Source: Ignavibacteriales bacterium
GTDB lineage: Bacteria; Bacteroidota; Ignavibacteria; Ignavibacteriales; SURF-24
NCBI GenBank assembly: GCA_026390815.1
Contig: JAPLFH010000033.1
Location: 124,001 to 188,000, forward strand
Direction: 5' to 3'
Length of the DNA: 64,000 nt
A program made the translations under genes and the position numbers. Under the pieces are notes generated by a model. The model ran no database searches and had not been told where the DNA came from. It was given only the letters and a program-made list of their open reading frames with translations. The first letter of the stretch is position 1; each line of letters opens with the position of its first letter. Below, piece after piece: positions 55,462-61,552 of the stretch.

Positions 55462-55821
55462 CTATTTTTCTAAAAATAATTTAATTGCATAGAATAGTAA
55501 TAAGACAGCAAAACCTTTCTTAAGCCAGTATTCAGGTAAATCAATTGCCGCTTTTGAAGAGAAGTAGCTTCCGATTACAAAAGTTATTGTCATTATTCCT
55601 ACTGCCCTCAAGTCGACTAATCCAGCTTTATAATAATTAAGAACCGCAAGAATTCCAATTGGCAGCAGAAGAAAACCAATGGATGTTCCCTGTGCTTGCT
55701 TTTGTGAAAAACCAAGCAATGCAACTAATGCGGGGATAATAATAATTCCACCGCCGACACCTAAAAAACCACTTAATATTCCTGCGGCTAAACCGATTAA
55801 CAATAGAATAGCTATATCCAT
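55462..55821 (-). CDS. Half-size TauE/SafE (TSUP) membrane protein
   Basis: 119 residues with four predicted membrane helices. IGLAAGILSGFLGVGGGIIIIPALV is the TSUP signature (core GFLGVGGGIIIIPAL). Full TSUP transporters have two such halves, so this one would work as a dimer or belongs to the short subfamily. GGAGAAAAC ribosome binding site. Cargo (sulfite, other anions) unknown. Confidence 0.85.
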   Translation of the reverse strand: MDIAILLLIGLAAGILSGFLGVGGGIIIIPALVALLGFSQKQAQGTSIGFLLLPIGILAVLNYYKAGLVDLRAVGIMTITFVIGSYFSSKAAIDLPEYWLKKGFAVLLLFYAIKLFLEK

Positions 55822-55875
55822 GTTTTCTCCATAAATAATAATTTATTCTTTGAACGCAAAGTTAATAAAAAGTAA

Positions 55876-55968
55876 TCAAATGTTTGATGTTTGACGTTTG
55901 ATGAATAATGGATAAAATCGAATTTATTAAGTTTCTTTCATCCATCAACTATTAACCATCATACATCA
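55876..55968. repeat. Short-period repeat pair in inverted orientation
   Basis: TTTGATG-type units (tgtttgatgtttgacgtttg) on the left and catccatcaa...catcatacatcat on the right are imperfect reverse complements. No gene inside. Same short-period style as the arms at 28859-28930. Confidence 0.4.
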
Positions 55969-56292
55969 TTTTACTTTGTAATCAGTTTTAGCAAGATTCT
56001 CTTTTACTTCTGCAACAGTAAATTCTTCCAGATTCATTTTACAAGTTGGGCAAGTATTAGGCTTATCATCAATGACGTTATAATCCATTGGGCATTCATA
56101 AACTTTTCCATCTTTATTCACATCAATTGCGGCAACATCAATAATTCCTTCGCGGACTATTTTATCATCAGTCTTTTTCTCAATTTGCGTTTGTTTAATT
56201 GCCTGCTCATCCTTCTTTTGCCCACAACCATCAATAAATAAATTAACTGCTATTAGAACAACAACTATAAAAAATATTTTTCCTGATTTCAT
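55966..56292 (-). CDS. Metal-binding-domain lipoprotein
   Basis: 108 residues with a lipoprotein signal (lipobox ...LFIDGC, Cys at about 22). The C-terminal half is a heavy-metal-binding domain: KVYECPMDYNVIDDKPNTCP and CKMNLEEF, with Cys and Met/His-type ligands in a YxCPM...CPxCxM pattern. The same domain is in the CusB-like protein (59900s) and in the 132-residue protein at 58351. Probably binds copper or a similar metal in the periplasm. Confidence 0.8.
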   Translation of the reverse strand: MKSGKIFFIVVVLIAVNLFIDGCGQKKDEQAIKQTQIEKKTDDKIVREGIIDVAAIDVNKDGKVYECPMDYNVIDDKPNTCPTCKMNLEEFTVAEVKENLAKTDYKVK

Positions 56293-56339
56293 ATTTGTCT
56301 CCTTTGAATAAATAAATATTCTGTAAACAATATATTCTT

Positions 56340-56444
56340 TTAGAACTTATAATTTGTTAAAACAACAATCAACATTACAATTACAATAATTAATGAAATC
56401 CAGCTACCAAAAGTAGAACATTTTGATTTTGGTTCGCACTGCAT
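56340..56444 (-). CDS. 34-residue single-pass membrane peptide with N-terminal Cys pair
   Basis: A short frame with a strong ribosome binding site (GGAG, 7 bases before ATG at 56444) and TAA stop. The peptide begins MQCEPKSKCSTFGSW and continues as one membrane helix (ISLIIVIVMLIVVL), ending TNYKF. The Cys pair and position in a metal-efflux locus suggest metal or sensor function, but no family is recognised. Confidence 0.6.
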   Translation of the reverse strand: MQCEPKSKCSTFGSWISLIIVIVMLIVVLTNYKF

Positions 56445-56576
56445 TTTTTCTCCGATTGATTAAGAATAAATAATAATTTTCTTTCCGTTGTTTACATCAG
56501 TTAGATGTACTTTTTGCTAAAAAGATTTTATAATCCTTACTTAATTTACTCAACTAATTTTCTGGAGCAGTTAATA

Positions 56577-56694
56577 TTAATATTTGAAGCAAAAGAATCT
56601 GCAAAATTTATTTTCAGGTTGAACTTTTATTTCTTTACCATCAGATTTAACCAATCCGAATGAAAAATTATTTTTATTCCAAATTGTATTTTTA
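56577..56694 (-). pseudogene. Possible C-terminal gene remnant
   Basis: On the - strand, about 38 codons without start read FKNTIWNKNNFSFGLVKSDG and on to KFCRFFCFKY and a TAA at 56577. The composition looks like real protein, but no start or RBS exists and it begins at the terminator hairpin. The rest of 56445-56727 shows nothing else besides that hairpin. Confidence 0.25.
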
Positions 56695-56695
56695 A

Positions 56696-56723
56696 AAAGG
56701 ACAGACATTTCTGTCTGTCCTTT
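56696..56723 (-). terminator. Rho-independent terminator of the T9SS cargo gene
   Basis: AAAGGACAGACA (56696-56707) pairs with TGTCTGTCCTTT (56712-56723), a perfect 12-bp stem with a 4-base loop, followed by TTTTT on the - strand, five bases after the stop codon. Confidence 0.85.
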
Positions 56724-56727
56724 AAAC

Positions 56728-58251
56728 TTATCTAAGCAAATTCATCTTCTTAATTAAGCTATTACCATCAACACGCAATTCATAAAAATAAATTCCGGAT
56801 GATAAAGCACCAGCATTAAAATTTGCTATGTGTAGTCCGGCTTCCATTTGTTTATTTATTAGTACTGCAACTTCTTGCCCTAATACATTATAAACTTTTA
56901 GGTTGATAAATGAATTGTTTTTTGTTTCGAATTCAATTGTAGTGGAAGGGTTGAACGGATTAGGATAATTTTGTTTAAGTGAATAGCCACCAGGAATGAT
57001 TTCAGTATTCTTAACACCAGTTACATTATCAGAAGTTAAAATATAAAAACTGCTCATCTGGTTGGTGGAAAATGTAACAGTATTAGAAGTTAAATTAATA
57101 ACTGCATCAGATATAACCTTCCATTTACTGTTTTGATCATCCCAGTACTTAACTTTAATAGTATTTTTATCTGTACCGTAAGCTTGCATCTGTTTATCAT
57201 CAAAATGGAATTGGAAGTGACTGCTTGAACCGAAATTCATCATGCCTCCGCAACTACCACCTTGCATCATTCCGTTTGATCCTTTTGGATTAAACATCCC
57301 GAACTCATATCCCTTAAAAATATGTTCACCATTTCTGTTAGGAATATTAATAGGATTTAATTCCAGCATTCTACCGAATAAAGAATCCGACATCATTCCA
57401 CCCATATTCCAACCACTATCCATCATCATAAAATCATTCTCATCAAATGGATTAAATACTTTATCATTTGGTTTGTTTTTGTGCATCCATCCGCCGCCGA
57501 AGTTTTTTCCAATTAATGTTGAATCCCGCCATACTTTATCATTTATCATATACACAATTACTACTGGTAATCCGGACGATTGTAACTTACCGCCAACTAT
57601 TGTTATTGCATCACCGTTCTTTGGTCTGATAACTCCGGAATTTGGTTCATACCACCATGGACCGAAATTCAAATAATAATTCGGTTTCCCATCATTATTC
57701 TCATCAAGGTAATATTGATTCATGAAAAAAGTTGTATCCACTAATGCTAAGCCGGTTATGGTTACCTTGTGTGGGTTTGTGCCATTTGAACCAAAAGCAT
57801 AACCCATGCAATTACCGGAGTGGTGTCCCATCATATGTGTACTATCGCCAAAGTCATTCCACATTGGATCAAATGGATCTCTCCATAGCTGACCGTTGAT
57901 TTGATATACTATTATCATCGGCAAACCACCCATATTCATAATACTGTCGAGCTGCCCACCTTTAATTGTTACCTGATCTCCATTCTTTGGTCTTGTTGCA
58001 GTAGAATTATCCGGTTTATACCAAATGGGACCGAAGTTAAGATAGTATTCATTTGTTTCGTCCCCGTTTAAATCAAGATAATAAATAGGCATTACATGTA
58101 GTGTATCAACAGTTATCTTGCCGGATAGAGTAACTTGTTTTAATGTATCAGGAAACATAAAGCCTGTTCCACCGCCCATCATTGTTTGGGCAAAAACTGG
58201 AATTGCTGAAACCAGTATAAATAGTAACAAATTTATATATAGCTTTTTCAT
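56728..58251 (-). CDS. Met/His-rich secreted protein with type IX sorting domain
   Basis: 507 residues with a signal peptide (about 1-21). Two internal repeats of ~110 residues (about 40-125 and 155-245) share YYLDLNGDETNEYYLNFGPIW and YYLDENNDGKPNYYLNFGPWW-like sequence plus RPKNGDQVTI/RPKNGDAITI. The middle is rich in Met, Gly and His (HMMGHHSGNCMG, SNGMMQGGSCGGMMNFG). The C-terminus is a type A sorting domain (NYPNPFNPSTTIEF ... GIYFYELRVDGN), so it is exported by the type IX system. Given the operon, it likely binds copper or a similar metal at the surface. The gene ends at a clear terminator. Confidence 0.82.
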   Translation of the reverse strand: MKKLYINLLLFILVSAIPVFAQTMMGGGTGFMFPDTLKQVTLSGKITVDTLHVMPIYYLDLNGDETNEYYLNFGPIWYKPDNSTATRPKNGDQVTIKGGQLDSIMNMGGLPMIIVYQINGQLWRDPFDPMWNDFGDSTHMMGHHSGNCMGYAFGSNGTNPHKVTITGLALVDTTFFMNQYYLDENNDGKPNYYLNFGPWWYEPNSGVIRPKNGDAITIVGGKLQSSGLPVVIVYMINDKVWRDSTLIGKNFGGGWMHKNKPNDKVFNPFDENDFMMMDSGWNMGGMMSDSLFGRMLELNPINIPNRNGEHIFKGYEFGMFNPKGSNGMMQGGSCGGMMNFGSSSHFQFHFDDKQMQAYGTDKNTIKVKYWDDQNSKWKVISDAVINLTSNTVTFSTNQMSSFYILTSDNVTGVKNTEIIPGGYSLKQNYPNPFNPSTTIEFETKNNSFINLKVYNVLGQEVAVLINKQMEAGLHIANFNAGALSSGIYFYELRVDGNSLIKKMNLLR

Positions 58252-58350
58252 TTTTTCTCCTTTAATAAATAATAATAATTCAAATACAACCTTGCCTTTC
58301 TCAAAAAAATATAATAGACAATTCGCTTCTTTAAAGTAAAGAATTGTTTT

Positions 58351-58749
58351 CTATTGCTTAACCTTAAAATCATTTTTCTTTAGATTCGTTTTTGCTTCTT
58401 TAAGTGTAACTTCCTTTAAAGTCATTTTGCAAAGCGGGCACTTTCCTGCTTTATCTGAAATAACATTCCAGTGCATTTGGTCCTGGAAAACTTTGCCATC
58501 CTTATTTGCATCAATTACTTTCAAATCAATTACTCCTTCATGGATAATTCCGGTTGTATCTGTCATTTTATTTCCCTTCATATCCATTTTCATTCCCATA
58601 TGATGGTGCATACCGTGTTTCATTTCCATCTTTTTGGTTTTTGTGGTGTCACCAAATGATTTTGCACTGACACTATTATTAGCCATAGTTATTAAAGCGA
58701 ACATTAATAGTACAGTTAAGACTGAAAATGATTTATTCGTCGTTTTCAT
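58351..58749 (-). CDS. Periplasmic metal-binding-domain protein, His/Met-rich
   Basis: 132 residues with a signal peptide (about 1-28). A His/Met-rich stretch (MKHGMHHHMGMKMDMKGN) is followed by the heavy-metal-binding domain (FQDQMHWNVISDKAGKCPLC and KMTLKEVTL). It is a paralog of the lipoprotein at 55966-56292. It probably chelates copper or silver in the periplasm beside the efflux pump. Confidence 0.82.
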   Translation of the reverse strand: MKTTNKSFSVLTVLLMFALITMANNSVSAKSFGDTTKTKKMEMKHGMHHHMGMKMDMKGNKMTDTTGIIHEGVIDLKVIDANKDGKVFQDQMHWNVISDKAGKCPLCKMTLKEVTLKEAKTNLKKNDFKVKQ

Positions 58750-58804
58750 TTATTACTCCTTTTTTTTGTTAAACAATGTATTTTATTTTTAACGTTTTTA
58801 ATTT

Positions 58805-60112
58805 TTATTTTGTCATGTTCATTCCTTTCATATCATCTGATGAAGACTTCTTTTGCTCTGTTGAAGTTGAACCACCATGCTGATGACCGGTTGGCATTCC
58901 GGTTTTAAGTTGGCTTTCAGAATCAATCAAGAAACCGCCGGTTGCTGCGATTTCATCACCTTCATTTAAACCTGAGAGTATTTGATATTTATCTCCGAAT
59001 CGGTTACCAATTTGAACACTTCGGGCTTCGAACATTCCACCTGCCTGACCGGTAGGCAGGTCTCCAGTTTTTGACCAAACAACCGCTCTCTTTCCAGCAA
59101 ATATAATCGCATCCGCCGGAACAAGTAAGCCTTGTCCGCTTGCGCGATTAAAAACAGTTTCGCCATACATCTGTGGTTTTAGCTTTCCGCCGTAGCTTGA
59201 AAATGCGCTTCTTACTTTTACGGTTCTGGTTTGAGAGTTGATTACCGGATAAATGAAGGTAACTCTTCCGTTAAATTCTTCGCCAGGATAAGCACGTAAG
59301 CGTAGTTTGACCGGACTCCCAACTTTTACATTTGATAAATTTTTCTCATATACCTCAGCAACATTCCAGAGAGTTGAAAGTTCAGCAACATCATAAATTT
59401 CAGTACCTTCATTCACATATACTCCTTCCTGCACTTTCTTTTCAATCACTGTTCCGCTAATTGGAGAAAAGTATGTTAGAGTAATATTTATCTCTCTTGT
59501 TTTCTCAAGTGTTTGAATTTGTTCTGAAGTCAATCCTAAGATTTCCAATTTCTTTTTAGTTGCTTTCAAAAGAGAAATCGAGTATGATGAATTGTTTAAT
59601 GCAATTATATATTCATTCTGCGCTTGCACTAAATCAGGACTGTAAATTTCAAATAATGGCTGACCCTTCTTAATATAATCTCCGGTTTTATCAACCAACA
59701 GTTTCTCTATCCTTCCGTTGAACCGCGCCGAAATTGTTTTGCGATTGTTTTCAACAAAATCCAAATAGCTGTAAGCGGTTACTTGTTCCTGAAGATTTTC
59801 TTTCTTAACTACTATTGTGGAAACATTTGCGAGAATCATTTTTTTAGCGCTGAGTGTAACCATATTAGACATATCTTTATCATTTACTGGTTCTTCATTT
59901 TCATCTGCAACTTTTTTGATAAGATCCATTCCGCATATCGGGCAGGCGCCGGGTCTATCCATATGAACTTGTGGGTGCATGGTGCAGGTCCAATAATCTT
60001 TTTGTTTTACTACTGTGTGTTCATGCTTGCCTCTATCATCCGATTTTGAGCATCCGGATAAAACGAGAAAAATGGTAATAAACGGAATGAATAAATATCT
60101 GGCTGTTTTCAT
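58805..60112 (-). CDS. cusB: Cus-type efflux periplasmic adaptor with metal-binding domain
   Basis: About 435 residues from the ATG at 60112, chosen for its GAGGAACAAAA site; an ATG at 60148 is less likely. Lipoprotein signal (LVLSGC). A heavy-metal-binding domain (YWTCTMHPQVHMDRPGACP and CGMDLIKK, ~40-75) precedes the membrane-fusion-protein core. The core has the barrel-sandwich hybrid (RIEKLLVDKTGDYIKKGQPL) and alpha-hairpin (DLVQAQNEYI). A seven- to eight-residue stretch LPTGQAGG (59039-59061) is an in-frame palindromic insertion. A Met/His-containing tail ends ...GMPTGHQHGGST and DDMKGMNMTK. It links the CusA-like pump to the TolC-like channel. Confidence 0.88.
   Translation of the reverse strand: MKTARYLFIPFITIFLVLSGCSKSDDRGKHEHTVVKQKDYWTCTMHPQVHMDRPGACPICGMDLIKKVADENEEPVNDKDMSNMVTLSAKKMILANVSTIVVKKENLQEQVTAYSYLDFVENNRKTISARFNGRIEKLLVDKTGDYIKKGQPLFEIYSPDLVQAQNEYIIALNNSSYSISLLKATKKKLEILGLTSEQIQTLEKTREINITLTYFSPISGTVIEKKVQEGVYVNEGTEIYDVAELSTLWNVAEVYEKNLSNVKVGSPVKLRLRAYPGEEFNGRVTFIYPVINSQTRTVKVRSAFSSYGGKLKPQMYGETVFNRASGQGLLVPADAIIFAGKRAVVWSKTGDLPTGQAGGMFEARSVQIGNRFGDKYQILSGLNEGDEIAATGGFLIDSESQLKTGMPTGHQHGGSTSTEQKKSSSDDMKGMNMTK
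59039..59061. repeat. In-frame palindromic insert in the cusB-like gene
   Basis: ACCTGCCTGACCGGTAGGCA followed by GGT: imperfect palindrome of 23 bases, translated on the - strand as LPTGQAGG. It matches the two inserts in the cusA-like gene. Confidence 0.65.
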
Positions 60113-60156
60113 TTTTGTTCCTCTATTTAAACTTCTAATATTTTTCATGTTACCAC

Positions 60157-61551
60157 CTAAAACTTTTTGAGTGTTGTTCCAACCATCATTTCAATCTCCG
60201 CTAGCGACATTTGCATGTCGGCTTGAGACATATAATAATTCATCTGCTGCATTAATAACATTCGGTAAGAATCAATTACGGTTGTAACGCTGGTTCTGTT
60301 ATTTTGAAATGCCGAGACTTGCGATTCAGCTGCTTTGCTGTAAAGCGGAATTACTTTGTCTCTGTAGAGTTTTGATAAATCAACAGCAGTATTATATTTA
60401 ACAAGAGTTGCTTTCAATTGAGATGTCATCTCGCGCTGCATATCGTTTTTTTCAAACTCAATGCTGCTGATTCCGGCATATAACTCTTCTTCCTTTGCCT
60501 CGTATTTATTTATTGACCAAGGAGCAAACGGAAGATTGATGGAGAACATTAATGAATACATATACTCGGTCTTAGGTGATTCCATCCAATCCATAGCCAA
60601 ATAATTTTTTGAAGTTAGAATCATTCCCATCGGCATTCGCATAAACATTCCTTGAACCATTAAGTCTGGAATTAACTCACGGTTGTTTGCATTAATCATT
60701 GCTTTGTTCATTTCAATCATACTGCCCATTTTTTTTAGTGATGGATTAGAATAACCGAGCAACTCTTCCAATTTTGATTGAGAAGAAGAAAGCGTATCAA
60801 CAGAAAAATCTGCAGCTACATAAACATCTTTTGAATCAAGATTGCGCCCGAGAAGTTTGTTGAGTTTATAAATCTCAGCCTCTTTTTGTTTTTCCAGAAT
60901 CAAAAGCTGGGTTTCGTTAGAGGCAATTTCACTTTGTAGTGTAAGAACGTCTGCTTGATTGATCTTGTTTGTATAGTAAGATGATTCAATCGATTTGACA
61001 ACCTCATTTATGAAAGAAATATTTTTCTTTTGAACTTCTATTTTTCTATCAATCAGCCAAAGTGAATAGTAAGACATTTTTACTTGTGCAGTAAGATTGA
61101 TCTTATATATTTCATAATTATTTCCTTCCACCAAAGTATTCTTCTTTTCAACTTCTGCCATTGCATTCAACTTTCCGCCAATTGGAAACATTTGCGATAG
61201 AGCAAAGTTGTTTGAAATGGATTGATTGAGAATATCTATTGAGCTTGTTGGAACTTGAGAAAACTCAACGGACAAATTTGGCGCTGAAAGAGTGTTGATT
61301 GACTCGGTTCTCTTTTCTGATGCAGTAATTTTGTATTGCAATGATTTCAACTGCGGATTATTTCTTACCGCTTCATTTACCAAGGAATCAACAGACTGCG
61401 AATATGAAGTAGCAGACAAACTAATATATAATAGAGGAGCATACAACAAAATGCACAGAGATTGCACAGAGTACCAAAAAGAATTCTGGCTCCTGACCCC
61501 CGACTTCTTACTTCTAAATTCTACATTCTTCATTCTACATTCTACATTCAT
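60157..61551 (-). CDS. TolC-family outer-membrane efflux protein
   Basis: 464 residues. ATG at 61551 has the strong site GGAGGGAGAATAAA, which overlaps the end of the cusA-like gene (stop TAA at 61553-61555). The first ~40 codons are unusual: they read NVECRMKNVEFRSKKSGVRS and then a signal-peptide-like stretch ending SATSYSQ. This part is encoded by dispersed repeat sequence (ATTCTAC units, CTCTGTGCAATCTCTGTGC). The mature protein is long alpha-helical (DSLVNEAVRNNPQLKSLQYK, ...), typical of TolC-type channels. It forms the outer-membrane part of the metal pump. Confidence 0.85.
   Translation of the reverse strand: MNVECRMKNVEFRSKKSGVRSQNSFWYSVQSLCILLYAPLLYISLSATSYSQSVDSLVNEAVRNNPQLKSLQYKITASEKRTESINTLSAPNLSVEFSQVPTSSIDILNQSISNNFALSQMFPIGGKLNAMAEVEKKNTLVEGNNYEIYKINLTAQVKMSYYSLWLIDRKIEVQKKNISFINEVVKSIESSYYTNKINQADVLTLQSEIASNETQLLILEKQKEAEIYKLNKLLGRNLDSKDVYVAADFSVDTLSSSQSKLEELLGYSNPSLKKMGSMIEMNKAMINANNRELIPDLMVQGMFMRMPMGMILTSKNYLAMDWMESPKTEYMYSLMFSINLPFAPWSINKYEAKEEELYAGISSIEFEKNDMQREMTSQLKATLVKYNTAVDLSKLYRDKVIPLYSKAAESQVSAFQNNRTSVTTVIDSYRMLLMQQMNYYMSQADMQMSLAEIEMMVGTTLKKF
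61514..61551 (+). repeat. ATTCTAC-type tandem repeat in the 5' coding end of the TolC-like gene
   Basis: Repeated units attctacattcttcattcta on the + strand. Read on the - strand they give NVECRMKNVEFR at the protein start. Confidence 0.6.
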
Positions 61552-61552
61552 T

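Noticed and set aside
57242-57676. 144-codon open frame on the + strand opposite the T9SS cargo gene
   Set aside because: Antisense shadow of a repetitive Gly/Met/Asn-rich coding region.
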